From: Vanilla planifolia
Lineage: Eukaryota; Streptophyta; Magnoliopsida; Asparagales; Orchidaceae
Direction: 5' to 3'
Assembly: GCA_023846275.1 (NCBI GenBank)
Contig: CM043875.1
Coordinates: 41,322,633-41,386,632 of the forward strand
DNA length: 64,000 nucleotides
This document shows, piece after piece, positions 38,160 to 51,827 of this stretch; position 1 is the stretch's first letter; the number at the start of each line of letters is the position of its first letter. The notes beneath the pieces were generated by a model. The model did no database searches and was not told the DNA's origin. It saw only the letters and a program-made list of their open reading frames with translations. The position numbers and the translations under genes are program-made.

Positions 38160-39769
38160 AGCTTTTAGGAAAAGGGAGATGGATATTGATGTTTAAATTG
38201 CTTATTTGAAATTTTAAATTAATTTTGGGTATTTTTATGTGGTATTCTTATATAAAAAATTGTTTTGAAAGAATAAGAAATAAAAAATTCTCTTATAAAT
38301 GATTTAGAAAAAAATCTTTGAAAAAGTTTTCAAGTACCATTTTATAGAAAATATCCTTTAAAAGTATCATTTTAAAAACAAGTGTTTAATTAAAACAATT
38401 ATATCAAAGAAATCAAAGTTCGCATTTTATTTTGTTATATTTTCCCATGATATATACATCCATTTTATAGTTTAAGAAATTCAAGGATCATTAAAATCAT
38501 TTTTTTTTCTAATATAATATTTCTCAAATTTTTTTTTTGCTAAAATAAGTTAATATCATGCTCAAAATATCTATCTATTTGAAAAATTACCAAAAAAATT
38601 AAAACATTAAGATACAAAATAAAAGATATCCATCAAAATTATACAAGAAGTCATATATAAAATAGATATTAAAATACCATGATACTCACATCAATAATAG
38701 TGAAGAGAAGTTATGAAAAAGTTTAGGAAGAAGGTGAACAATATAAGCTCATGTATAAATTGAGATCTTAACTATTACATAAATGCTTATAATTATACAA
38801 TTAACTATCTTGTTCACACGACTTGTTTAACTACCCCATCGCACCACAACTTTACCCAACACGCTAAACTTAAAAAAAAAAAAAAAAAAGGCAAAAGAAA
38901 ATACATAACTAATAAAAAAAAATAGAGTAGGTCTCTATAATAACCAACTTAAGAATTTAAACTTAGTCATAATACAATATATATTAAGACAATTAAATTG
39001 CTTGTACAACATGAAAGCTCTAAATAAATGTTTATTTACATGTTTTGGTACAAATATGTTCTTTGTAATTCTTTTACACTTCCTCTACTGTACTTTGCAA
39101 TTGCTTTTAATGTAAATCATTATATCGAATTTGTGATTTTATTATTTCATGCTAATTGTATTTGTCTTCTTCTTTTGTAATAAACTAGCATACATTTTGT
39201 TTAGAGGTTTAGTAATAACAATAAAGAATGATTGTCACAGAAAAAAGAGAAAGAGTAATTAATTTTTATTACATATGCATATTAAAGAATAAAATTCTAT
39301 TAATTGATTGTGTCACATAATATATTACGTAGTATAGGGTTTACATATATTGTATAGAATGTTACTAAATATTTTAAATAAATCAATAAATTTGAGTGTT
39401 TCACTAATGTTTCATGTAAGTCATCATATAGGCTTTGCTCTCGTCATCATGTTATCAACTCAAGCAACCAAGGTACAGTTTAAACGATGTCAAGGAAACT
39501 AAATAGGAACTATCAACGAGTTCAAAGGAGTATTCAATTCATCATGTGTGCAAAAGAAAGGTCACTTTTGGAAGTAAAATTGTTGAAATTACTTGCATTT
39601 TTCTTTTTTTATTACCTTAAAAATTTACATTTATTTCATTTCTTTTATTGTAATTAAATAAAATAAAATAAAATAAAATAAAAAATATGTAATTTGTATA
39701 ACTTTTTAATTAAATAATAATCTTAAGTTTAAATATCTATTTAATGTTTAATAATACTAATCGGCCATC
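38160..39769. other. AT-rich intergenic DNA
   Basis: It holds an 18-base A run (38872-38889) after a short less AT-rich segment (aactaccccatcgcaccac), and an AAAAT-type pentanucleotide run (39656-39685). No gene is seen. The A run could be a retroposon tail, but no SINE body is recognised. Confidence 0.5.
39656..39685. repeat. (AAAAT)n short tandem repeat
   Basis: About six units of aaaat/ataaa. Confidence 0.9.
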
Positions 39770-40190
39770 ACCCACTGATACGAAACGCATCCCAAAGTGG
39801 TCGCCACTCTTTATTTCGCACGCGTGGCATGACGTTGCGAGGTCCCCTCTCCGCCCGCCTCACCGTTGGCCACCTGTGCAGATAACCAATCGTTACCCGT
39901 ACGAATTTACGGTTATACCCTAAATAAGAACAGTTAGCCCGTGATCACGCACCTTAATCGAGCGAAAATACGAGAATAACCCCATTACTTTAATAATAAT
40001 ACAATTATTAAAATATTAATTACTTTTTAATTATAAATTAATTGGAAATAAATATTCTTTAATCGCGCATATAATTTACACGAAAAGAAGGTCGTTGGAC
40101 GTCGCGTCTCAATCACTTTCCACGGCGCGTGCCGATCTTTTGGACGTCAGCGCGGTGGCCTTCACAGGAATATCCCTTAGGCCAATAAAA
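39770..40190. other. CpG-rich non-coding island
   Basis: About 420 bp with many CpG dinucleotides in two blocks (39770-39960 and 40070-40180), far above the neighbouring AT-rich DNA. It has two GACGTC palindromes (40098 and 40143), CACGCGTGGC near 39820 and a CCAAT box (gataaccaatcg). It encodes nothing recognisable in any frame. Retained CpG suggests DNA that escaped methylation, as promoters do. It could be a promoter for an unseen RNA or a relic of a lost gene. Confidence 0.6.
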
Positions 40191-40199
40191 ATAATCCAA

Positions 40200-43100
40200 C
40201 GAAAAAAGTTTTCAGAACATGAATAAATAATTAATATAAAACTGTTATAAGACAAATATGGCTATATCGTAAATTTCAAAAATTCAAATTTTGTTAAAAT
40301 ATTTAAAAAATATTATTAATCATATATTTTTATCATAAAAATATTTTATATAAAGTCTGTGATTAAAAAGATAAAGAAAGAAAACCTTCGGCAAGAAAGC
40401 TTAAGTATTATTTGGCATTATGGATTGGGCTTAGAAGGAAACTTTTTGAATTGGGCTAAAACCAAGAAACAAAGGAAAGCAAGAATTATCTATTTTGTTT
40501 TTCAAAAAAATTTAAGATTCAAATAAGGCATAAAAAAGGTTATTATTAAATTCAAGAAAAAAGGTGATTATTTACAAAATTCATTTTTTTTTTATATTTT
40601 TATGCAACAAAATATGACATATATTACAAAAAAAATGAAAGAGTATTATAATATAAAGTTATTAATTAAAACATAAATATAAAATAAATTCAATTTTTTA
40701 AAATTTTTTATTTTTCATTATAATAAACTTTGCAAATCAAATTTAATTCATTTATTTTATTTTATTTCTATTTTAATTATCTTTTTACTCTTTTTCACTT
40801 AGTCAAATACAACTTTAACATTTGTTAGGCATAAGCATCTCTCAATTGAATAAATAAATTTGATGTGTTTAACTATTATATTATTAGAAAACTTTATATA
40901 AAAAAATAACATTGGGCTTTATCATGACATGTGACACATTGTTAATAGTGCTTAAACAAATAATGCCTTCAACAATATTATATTTGTTATAGTTATTGAT
41001 TATATTTGCCTTCAAATTGCCAACATGTGTTAAACCCGTAATATATCTATTTGAACCATAAAACATGATCTATCTTTTTTGAGAATTGGTTGAGTTTTTT
41101 AGGCAACCATTAGACAATTCTTTAACAAGTCCTTAAGGCATTTCTTAGTTCAAGCAAACATCACAACAATTTTTTATAATACATTTTGAGAGATTTTTCA
41201 AGGTTATCTCTCTAATCACATCTTAAAGAAACTATCCAAAGTTTTTAAGAGCTTCTTATGCTATAGCCAACCACGACTAATTTCATAAAAAAAAACCATT
41301 CATAAATACTCTCAAAATCGTGAGATTTATATAATTGTTACATCTTATGAGTTTTTTAGAGAGAGAAACTATGATTCTTTACAAAATATGATTTTTCATG
41401 CACATATTTGTGAAAACTATGATAAGTAGATTGAAATTAACATAACATATCATTACATCAAAATTGACTTTTTTGTTCAAAGTTTGACACCACTAGCTTT
41501 TCAAAGTTCATCAATAAACAAATGACTTAATAAGGATTTCTTATAATGCTTAAACTCTTAACCAACATTCTCAAAAATCACAAAACTAATATAGTGGAGC
41601 CAAACAAATTATGACTCAACTTATGGCCATTACTTTGCCTTGGCCATTGCTAATCTTCTTTGACCATGGCTCTCATAGCAATACAATGCTTAAGCAAGAT
41701 TTAGACAAGGAGTTAAGACCTAATGTATGTACTCCAACTCTATTATGACAAGAAAGTGGCAAAGATATCAACAACCTTCATCAAGGACCAAACCTCTTTG
41801 AGCAATTCCTAGGAAAACATTTAGACAAAGAACTCGAGAGTGGGCTTTAACATAGTGAGAGAAGTAAAAATAGATTAGATGAGAGGTTCCCTTCGAAATA
41901 TAAGGACCCTTTTACTTAGAACCATCAAGGAAATATCGAGCATAATATTTTATGACAAAATTGAACATATTAATAATAATTTAATCAACATTAGATGCAA
42001 TGAGATATAAATTGTTGGTTGAATGCTTGAAAAATATTACATAGAAAGGTTTTGGCACCCTCTCAAGGGCTATATAATTTGTTTGGCCAATTTTCAAAAG
42101 TATTTGTCAACGGCTGCTATCTACCAAAAAGTAAAGAAAAAAATATTGTCAAGCTATTTTTGTAATACAAGGAACATCAAACTCTTCCAAACCTAAATTT
42201 AGATATTTTTGTAATACAAGGACATCAAATTCTTTCAAACCGAAATCTAGAAATTCAACCAAAGTATTTACAAATTCATTGACAATGTAAAAGATCTAAT
42301 AATGTTTGATCTCATTTGGTGGTTGGTTCACTCGAGATTTAATGACTCCCTCTCTTGTCGCCCTATCAAAACAATGGATTAATTCAACGAGTTTAAGAGG
42401 TGAAGAAAGATGTGCAATCCAAGATTCCAAGTCAAAATTAGGACTAAAATTATATTTTTAATATTTCAAATGTCAGGAGAAGACTTCTTCAATATCAAGT
42501 CGTGTTTCAACACGAGAAAATCCTCACTCCTTTGACTCTTTCTCGTGTTAATGTTTTGTAAGTTCAAAATTAGATACATAATAAATGCTAATTTTGTATA
42601 AGACTCTCAAGAAAATGTAAATTTTTTTAATAAGCTATATTCATCAATAAGTCGTGATCTAAAAATAATTTTTTTTAAAAAAAAACGTAAGTTTTTAAAA
42701 AATATGTAAATAAAAATGAAGCTTTTGATTAAAAAAATGCTTAACAAAAAAGAAAATTTAAAAAAATTTGAAATGAGGATTGAGAGGCCACAACCAACCC
42801 AATTTTAAACCTAATTGTGTGCATAGCTCAACATGCCACACATTAATGCTAACAAGACTTCATAAATCTTCCTTTAAGAGCAAAATTATCTAATTATCAA
42901 TTACAAAATTATGCACCCAAAAAGATCCCCCTACACAATAACCTAATGGTCACATGCATTTGAAGCATAGGTTTCAAAACTCATTATAGTTATGCATGCA
43001 GATTCGAACCATGTCTTACATCATAAAGTGGAGCAGGTATAGGTTCGTTTAACCTGACCCAAAATCCAAATACTTGTTCTAGAGTTGTTCAGACACCAGA

Positions 43101-43354
43101 AAATTAATTTCAATGCCAATAAAGAAAGAAATGCTACCATAACAGACTCATAGAAAAAAGCATCATAGGATGAGGTGATCCTACCATGGAAAAAGAAAAC
43201 AATGGAGTTCGATATCTGATAAAAATTAGGTAACAGTTAAGAAGCAGAGAAGCAAACTGTTTGTTAGAGAAAGAAACGGGAAATGGAGAAGCAACTCCGA
43301 GCTTCCTCCGTATATACATACAGTTGGGCGGGTTAAGCTCGTTAGGGTTCGGGT
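40200..43354. other. Intergenic DNA between the CpG island and the zipper/DLN gene
   Basis: AT-rich with probable decayed repeats. A two-copy 49-bp tandem repeat lies at 42151-42251. No gene is seen. The last few hundred bases should contain the 3' UTR of the neighbouring gene. Confidence 0.5.
42151..42251 (+). repeat. Two-copy tandem repeat, 49-bp unit
   Basis: Both units contain tatttttgtaatacaagg followed by acatcaaa and tccaaacc-like words; they differ at a few bases. Confidence 0.85.
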
Positions 43355-46310
43355 CTATGCTTCTGTCAATGGCTCGTTCAAATCCGGTAACAAGAACAGA
43401 GGCCTCGCGGCTGCTTCCGCAACCCGTGAATGCTGCAAGCTCGCCTGCAACAAATATACAAAAGGATGTTTTATAGACAAACATTGATGAACGTTTGCTA
43501 CAAAGCAGAAATTACATAGGTTTAAAAAATAAAGTCTAGACAACAGGAGATTAGGCTACAAAATAGAATAAAAACTTTGAAGTATAACTTAATATATAGT
43601 TTTAATCATGCCTATCTTTCTTGTGTAAAATTACCAATTTCCTGTTTTGAAGATTAAGCTGTGTTTCGGTTTATTTACCCAAGTTGTATGCCCTAATTCC
43701 ACTAACACAGGGTAACATTTAATCCACTCTCATCATGCTAGGAAATTAGCATGGGCTGATTTCTCCAGTTCAGCTTACATGCAAACCAAAGAAAAACTGA
43801 TTTAACCCAATTTTTAACCCAACTTAACTCTACAAGTCCAAGCCAATTTACCCATAAGGAAGACCTTTTCTAACCGTTAACCCATCTCTATCGGTAAACA
43901 ATTTAATTGATGACTAGTGGGCAGGATCCAAGTCAAGGGCAATCTAACTTCTCATTTGGGAATCTCGAGTGTCGACACATTGGGCTTGGGACAAAGGAAG
44001 ACCACACGCAACATGAATAACTTTACTAATACTACTAATTAAAAGACTTGACTTTTAATCTAAACGTGCTCAAAGAAAAAGCTTCAAAATTTCTGTGATT
44101 TTGAAGCTTAATAACATAATTAGCATGCAGTTTTCTTGGGGAACTTTGTTGCTAGTTATAATCTGCAGATTAATTTGTAAAAATTTAATTTTTTGTAGCA
44201 AAATAAGTGTTTTAAATTAGATTAATATTGATCCATAGTGAACTTTATTTATGGGCTGCTGAGTCAACAAGAAAGCTTGGATCCTGGTCGACCAGATGGC
44301 CAACACAAATCCAACGACTTACAAAGGTCTTATCAACTTGCAACATTTCCACCGTGCTCTACACGTCATCCTCGTTGATCCATATGTCGCGTCGTTGGTC
44401 AATAAAGAAAGAAAAAGAACAAGCGAACCATAACTACATCTCGACGACCCTTGAGCACATCACAATCTGTGAACTAATGAGACAAATTCTAGATCGCGCA
44501 TAGTCACCTTAGGAAACAAGCATTCAGTGAATGGAAGATAAGCAGCTGTGCAAACATAAGATCTCAAGAACCAAAAGGCAAATGAGAAGACATCACCTTT
44601 TCGCTCTTTAGCCTCACGTTTTCCGCTATTAACGCCTCCATTTCCTTCCGCTTCGACTCCACCATCTATCGTTCAGCCATATAACCGTAACCCATGTAAG
44701 CACAGGTAACAAAATGTTTACTCTAGCATTCAACTCTTAATCCGTACCTTTTCGAGCATCGTGTTCTCATCCACTAACGCCCTCTCCTGCGCCCTCAGCT
44801 CCGCGGTTGTCTGCTTTAAAACCAAGACAAACATCTTACATACCGAAAAAGAAATCAGCGGTGAAAAATGGTTTGAATCCACAATCAGATCCCGCACCTT
44901 CTTCTTTCCCTGCCGTCTGATGGGTTTCAACGCTGGGATCGCCACCGGAACCGACGCCGATCGCTCCGCCACCTGTAAAAGAAAAAAAATACTGCACGTG
45001 TCAGCATCTCAGCGGTGACTCCACAGAGACATATCCACCGTCAGATCGGTTCATCAAACGGCGGGAATATTTAAGCCAATTGGAAAAGCATCACGCGAAA
45101 ATAATGGGTTCACGCTCCCTGCAAGGAGCCCCACGTGACCGCGAAAACTGACATTGGTTCGGTTCCGTATCGGTTGATCTCGGCCATCAATCAGTCCAGT
45201 ACTTGGGTCATAAAAGGAAAACGTGAAACGGAAGCTAATACGCTGCTTCCGACTGCTCGGTAGGAGAAATGACGATATCCCCACCCCGGCATTTTGTCAA
45301 ACACCCATTCCACGCCACCCTTCACCAATGTCAAGCCGCGTGGAGGTGGACAACTATTGGGCGAGCGTATCAGATAATTGTCATTAAATTATAAATACTG
45401 AAATAGTAAAGTGGAGCCCATAACAACCTCCACCTGCTCAACAACACGCGAAACCGCATCGGATGACAAAAAAGAGAGCGGGGAATGGTAGCCTCTAAAC
45501 GACTCTGAATGACAGAAATACCCCTTAATTGTTCAGTCATAAGAAGGGGGACTAGGGACGGCATGGTAAATAGACGATGAGAATGGTTGAATAATGGAGT
45601 GGGCAACCAACAATTCTTCAGCATTTACCAAAATACCTTCGTCAAATAGAAAAATATCTTATTTTTGCTTTTATTTTCTTGACAAGAAAATGAGGAGCGG
45701 CGAAACTTATTCAAGAAGGCAAGCATTGCAACGGAATTTAATTTTTTATATTAAAAAATATATTAAAAGAAATGCTAAAGGGGATATGTGGCAATTAGGC
45801 GACTTCAAGGGTATTTTGGTCAAGAAGGTATGGAAAGAGAAAGAGAAAGAGAAAGCGAAAAGGGTAGAGGGGAGACAGAACTCAGAGCTGAGTGAATTGA
45901 ACCTTTTTTATGATGCCACTACGAGGGACAGAGGGCTCGCCGGAGAGGCGGCGCTTGGCAGGTGGGATCTCGAAAGAGGACGGGGCGTCTTCGCTTCCAC
46001 TGGTTGAGGGGACGGAAGCGGTAGCGAAATCGAGGGGAGTGGCGGGACTCGGCTGGCCTCCTGCGACCGCCGCAGAGGAATCCTCTCCGACCTCGGTCTT
46101 CAAGATGCATCGGCAGAAGGATCTCTTCGAGCGGATTCCCCATGGGGGAAGGAAGAGGGATGGGATCTTCTCAAGGTTCGTCGCCGATTCGGGCCGATCC
46201 GGCGACCATAGGTCGTCTGACGTCGCCGGAGACGGACGATCTAGGCGAGACTGGCTGCAAAGGACCAAGGCTTCCGCGGCCGCCAGCATGCTTTCGTCGG
46301 CGGCTTCCAT
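43355..46310 (-). CDS. Leucine-zipper protein with C-terminal DLN (EAR-like) repression motif; five coding exons
   Basis: I do not recognise a named family. Coding exons on the minus strand are 46310-45903, 44972-44898, 44813 or 44810-44748, 44665-44597 and 43444-43355. All introns are GT-AG and phase 0, giving 234 residues (235 with the alternative acceptor). Residues 1-136 are Ser/Pro-rich with basic clusters (RSKRSF, PPAKRRLS). Exon 2 ends in a basic stretch (KPIRRQGKKK). Exons 3-5 form a coiled coil with leucines every seven residues (166, 173, 180, then 194, 201, 208; Lys at 187). The tail LFLLPDLNEP holds a DLN core like EAR motifs that recruit TOPLESS co-repressors. A nuclear repressor or adaptor role is inferred. 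It lacks the N-x7-R signature of a bZIP basic region. The GC-rich exon 1 and a GA-rich leader support a real gene. Confidence 0.82.
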
Positions 46311-46420
46311 GAGGAGAGACAGAGCGAGAGAGATAGAGAGAGGATTTGTGTGTGGGTGTGGGGGTGGGGGAGAGAGAAAATGATGGGCGATTAAAACCTC
46401 GTCGCTATTTATTTGGGCGT
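46311..46420 (-). promoter_or_regulatory. 5' leader and core promoter region of the zipper/DLN gene
   Basis: Before the ATG lies a GA/CT-rich leader (46311-46380). A weak TATA-like word, aataaatagc on the minus strand, is at about 46404-46413. The start site is not fixed. Confidence 0.35.
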
Positions 46421-49400
46421 GTGGGGATGGGCAAGTGGCAGATGTGTGGATCGGTTCGAACTTCGAACTTCAAACGACCGCTCTGATTTTATTTTTGAAA
46501 GCAGTCGAACACAGTTGGTTCTTTACAACCCGGTGTACGATCTGGGTCAGCCCTTCTCTCGGGGACTTCATTAGGCTCGAATTCGGCACAAAAGCCTAAA
46601 CTAGGCCTTTGTTTCCTCCGGCTTAATAATATTTTTTAAAATAAAAAATATATTTTTTATTGAAGACATTTATTAATTTTATTGAAGGGACAAAAACAAT
46701 CTTTTTATCATGTAATAATTTTTTTTTGTTTTATTTCTTATATGATCATTTGGTTAATTTTTCAAATGAATATATTTTAAAAAATAAATATGAGATTCCA
46801 AACATCGCAATTCAGAAACAGTACAGTGAAACTTGTTTTGATGTCAATAAATCAAAAACATTAAGCATACTTTGAAATTTTTATTTATAGCAATACACCT
46901 ATGTTTAAAAAATAATAATAACAGTTATATTATTATATTAAAAACAAAACTAATAATGTAAACTATATAAAAAAAATTATTCATTACATGATTTTGTTTT
47001 TTTGGAAAGAATATATTTTTACTCAAAAAAGTAAATGATTAACTATTATAATCAAAGATAAAATAGTTATAACATAGTTTTTAAGAGTAAGATAGTTAAA
47101 AATTGTAATATTTATACTTTGTTTATTACATCCAATATGGAAAAAAATAAGGAGATAATTCCATGGTCTTATTTTCAAAATAGATATTATGTGTAGCTTG
47201 CATTTTATTTAATGAATTGAAGGTAAAAATTTTGGGCACATAAAAGAATATGTATATAATTTAAATGATGCAAATATAAATTTATATGTATAAAATTAAA
47301 CATTTTCTCATATTGATTTTTTTAGCTATAAATAAATATATCATACTTTATAATATCATGCATCTAACATTTTCTTAAAAGATAATATAACTCTATAAAA
47401 AAGTTTTAATATTATTAGACTTGAATCCAATATCTCATTTATAGAAATGCATATATACTATCAAGTAATTGATGTTATCATTTTCTTTAGGTTTTCAAGA
47501 ATTTTTTTAGCGTAGAAAATAAATGACCCCAGGCAAACTATTAAATGTACATTTAATGAAAGAATTATTGCATAATTTTCTGAAATATATAATTTAAAAT
47601 AGAAATTTGGACTTCAATTTCAAATTTATTCAACCAAATCAAAGGTTTAGATTGGCATTTTAAGCTTTGGTTTTAACATTAATATCAACTCAAACTCTCA
47701 ATCAATGAACCTTAGCAATTAATTGATGGTTGTCTAATATAGATATAGATTAGTGCAAAAATTAGTGGATATAAAAAAAATCGAAGCATTAATAGATAAG
47801 CAAAAATGGAGGAAATAAATTTTTTTTCTTCTCTTCAATGATTCCCTAGCTTTTTAAAGTTTGGTATAATGCTTGTATTGCATATAAAAGCAGTGTGATT
47901 TTTAATTTTTATAAAATAAAATCAAAACTAATATGAATGAGAAAACTCAAAATATACAAAATTGAATTTATAGAGAATGTGAAGAAATACAAACTAACTT
48001 TTAGTTGGCTCGACTTTATTAGCGTCGTTCATCTACTTTTATATGACAGCTAAACTTTCTTAAGTATAATACAAAAGTATGTAGAAAAGTTATTATGTAG
48101 ATGTCATAAAGAGGTCTTTAATGAAAAACAAGTGATCATCAATATTTTAGCTTCAAAGAATGTTTATTAATATTCTTAAGGAGTATATAAAAAAAGAAAA
48201 TCAATAAATTATCTTTTTCATATAAAGATGATGAAAAAAGAAGTAAAATAGAAAAATAATTGATATCGACTTGATAAATTCTATTTATGGATAGCATAGA
48301 AACCCAAGTTCAATATGTTTTATTAAATGCTAAAAATCTTTTATAATAATGGGTTGTACCTCTCCAATCCTATGATACAAATGTAAAATATACATTAAAA
48401 TCATATAATATTATTAAGTTTTGGGTTGGGTATCTATCATGTCTAGATAAATCTACTAAGAATTTAATCAAAATTAAAATAATTGAGGGTGATGTATACC
48501 TACTAAACTTATTAAATCAATATGTGACATTTACAACTCTATATGAAAATCTATAATAATAAATCACATAATTAAGACTAATATAATCCCCAAATATGAT
48601 ATATGTATATAAAAAATTATAATTAAAAAAATATTAAGATTATGTATTAAACTCATTCATCTTATCCAATAATATATTTACATCATACAATGATAAATCT
48701 TTCCATGATGTACATGTGAATAATTTATAAATTATAAATAATGTAGGCATGAGCCAACTATAAGTATAATTGATAAATAAAAATATAACCAATTATGCTC
48801 ATAATGCTTAAAAAAAGAATATAATAGATAAATACAACAAAAGATCATAATTCAATTCAAGTTTCATATTTTATTAGTAATTTCTATATAATTTGCTTTT
48901 ATATAAAGCTTTTTCTTAATCTATAATTATAAAACTACTCTAAAATATCATGTTTTGCTTACTCATTCACAATGGATCTGATCCTTAATAAAATATTCAA
49001 ATGACATCATTTGTTTAAAAGCTAAACTCATATCATCCCAAAGGTTCATAAGTGTCTTACACACCCCATCCTATCAAATTACAATAAAACTCATTTTGTT
49101 AATTAGTAGAATATTTATTCAAGTATCAGTTTATTCATCTCTAATACAAATAATAGAGTTATGTTCATACAAAGATATTAGGGATAATATATCCATGTTA
49201 AAACTAAAAGTAAAAGATCATCCTATTGAAGGCAAAATAAGTATCATATCCTATCTTCATAATTCAAGTTGGGGACAACAATGATATACTAAAAGTTGAT
49301 ACATATATACATATGAAAAATATATATATATACAAACATATACATACATATTTGCATCAATGTTATTATATTGATATAAAATAAATTCATTATAATAAAT

Positions 49401-51789
49401 CTAATTCCAAATGTCATTTGTTATATTACAAAACTTATAGTATCATACTTCTCATTTCATAGCTATTTCATATCTTGACATTTGAATTAAACATTTTATC
49501 ACATTTTGATCTTTTGAGATATTAGTAACATAATCTATGTATCTTTACGATAAGAAAAATATATATCTAGTTTTTAATCATATAAGTTAGTTCATACAAA
49601 AATTGTATAACTATAATATCATAGAAAATTAGATACATAATAAAGCCAAAAAATTATATTGTTTTTGAAATTCTACATCTTATAAATGTTAAATTGCCTT
49701 GAAAAATAATTTTTTTTAAAATTGGTTCTAATGACTGTGGTATGTAGAAAGAGAGAGAAAAATATAAAATATTATTAGAAAAAATATTTTAAATTTAGTG
49801 AAGGTGATTTTCTTGAAATCAGATGTGTCTTAAAAATAAAATGTCAAACAAATTAATAATTATTTAGTTAAGTAAATTATATAGATAAATTAATAAATTT
49901 ATATACATGGCAAGACATCGCTTGGCATTGAGGAGAAAGAAGACGTGAGTATTAACTCACACCTCTAAGGTTGTTGATGATTGTGAAAGGGAATGAGATT
50001 TTGTGTTAAGAAAGATTAAGGAGAGGACTTTATATAATAAGAAACAATGTGAAAAACTCCATTACAAAGCAACGTGAGTTTCCCTTGTTTATAATTTGAT
50101 TTACTTTAGAGAATTCTCAGAGAGATGTCCATGTATGTATTAGAGTCCACGTAGTGAGGGGAAAGTCTTGTAAAGGGTTTTGTGAGGTTATTAAGATTGA
50201 TGGTGAATCGTAAAGAAAGAAATCCATTATGTTGAGGAAGAAAGATGTAGCCCCAGGTCTCTATTCGACGATCCAATGAAGTAAGGTTTATATAAGGTAG
50301 ATGTGTTATACATAAACCTTATGGTTTTGGGTTTGTGAACACTAAATGATCTAATGGGTTGATCAAATAATCTAATGTAGAATTTAGAGAGCATTGAAAG
50401 CTAATTGGATTTCAAGCTTTAGATAATAGTTGTTGGATACTAATACAAAATTTGTGATGTCAATCATACGTTTCACTTAAATATAACTAAAATAATTATT
50501 CTAATTTAACATATATGTGCTAAAATTTTATTTTAATTAATTTAATAAATTTTTAGCCATATAATAAAATAATAGTTTCTACTTTTTTTCAAAGCAAATA
50601 GTTAAAAATAAAAATAAAAAGAAAGTAATATGTAAAAAATAAGTTGTCATAAATTACATATAATCATTATATTTTACTCTAACTTGTTATAAAATTATTT
50701 CATTATACCAAATAGTTTCAATTACTAACATGTTCATTAACAATATAATTTCTCTCAATATTATTTCTTGCTTATCTCATAATATTTGTAGACGTTACTT
50801 AGACATATTAATAAATATCTACTAAGCCAACTTAAAAGGCTCAATAACTAAATGATAACATAACATGTGATAATAAAATAAACAAACATGATATATAATA
50901 GGTGCATAAGAATGAAAAATTATAAATATACTATATATGTTTTCTTATATGTTTTGATAACCATTCATGATACACCAATTTTTTTAATATATTCTTTGAT
51001 ATTAAGTTATATCATTCATGACATTAGCATCACCCAAGTCGTATTATGTATCATCAAAGTATCAACACCACTCCATGTCATTTACACTATATTGTAGCAT
51101 CATCACTATTCAATGCTAACAATCATCACCCCAAACTATTACTTTACCCCATCGTGACATTAGCACCATTCAAAGTTATGTCTCACCTTAACATGACATT
51201 ATCAACACTAAAAATTATATCTCATATTATCGTGACATTAGCACCACATAAGATCACATCTTTTTATTCTATAAAAGATATTATCCTTTATATTCTTCTA
51301 ACTTAATATATAAGTTACATTTAGGTCATTTAACAGAGGTGATATTCAAAGAACAATGTTCAAATAGTGCTAAAAGCACATATGATTCTATATTTCATTA
51401 TATCATATGCACATAACAAAGTATGTAAAATACTTGTCTAATTATTAAATATTAAAGTATTCTATCTCTCTTTTTTTATCTCATTCTCTTGCTATAATTT
51501 TTTAATTATCTTATATTATATTTATATTTATTTGTAACTCTCATATTTTATTATATTTATTATACTCTCTAAGCCTAATGAAACTTCATGAACATAACTT
51601 AATTTTACATATAAAATTGTCCATTGACACCAAACCATCCACTTCATCTTTTTAAAGCATTATATGTGCATTTGTATATGATCTTTACCATTTAATTATA
51701 TTTATAAAGTGATAAATAACAAATATTACTACTTATAAACTCTCTTTTTTCTTAAAAACAATTCTTTTTTTTATTAATTTAAAAACTAT

Positions 51790-51827
51790 TATATATATAT
51801 AAAGAGAGAGAGAGAGAGAGAGAGAGA
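51790..51827. repeat. Compound (AT)n(AG)n microsatellite
   Basis: An alternating AT run is followed by about twelve AG units and an A-rich tail. Confidence 0.9.

Noticed and set aside
38821-38889. Possible SINE or processed retroposon ending in an A run
   Set aside because: No tRNA-like head, no target duplication, and only about 60 bp of distinctive sequence before the A run.
43005-43040. Minus-strand ggttcgaatc resembling a tRNA B box
   Set aside because: No A box or cloverleaf could be formed around it.
43134-43484. Minus-strand 116-codon frame over the last exon of the zipper/DLN gene
   Set aside because: A different frame from the spliced one. The phase-0 junction at 43444 leads into the DLN tail and a stop at 43355.
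44228-44503. Plus-strand frame of 91 codons
   Set aside because: It lies in the last intron of the zipper/DLN gene on the opposite strand, with no family resemblance or start context.
45910-46383. 157-codon plus-strand frame opposite exon 1 of the zipper/DLN gene
   Set aside because: An antisense shadow of a GC-rich exon. The minus-strand frame splices in phase to four further exons.
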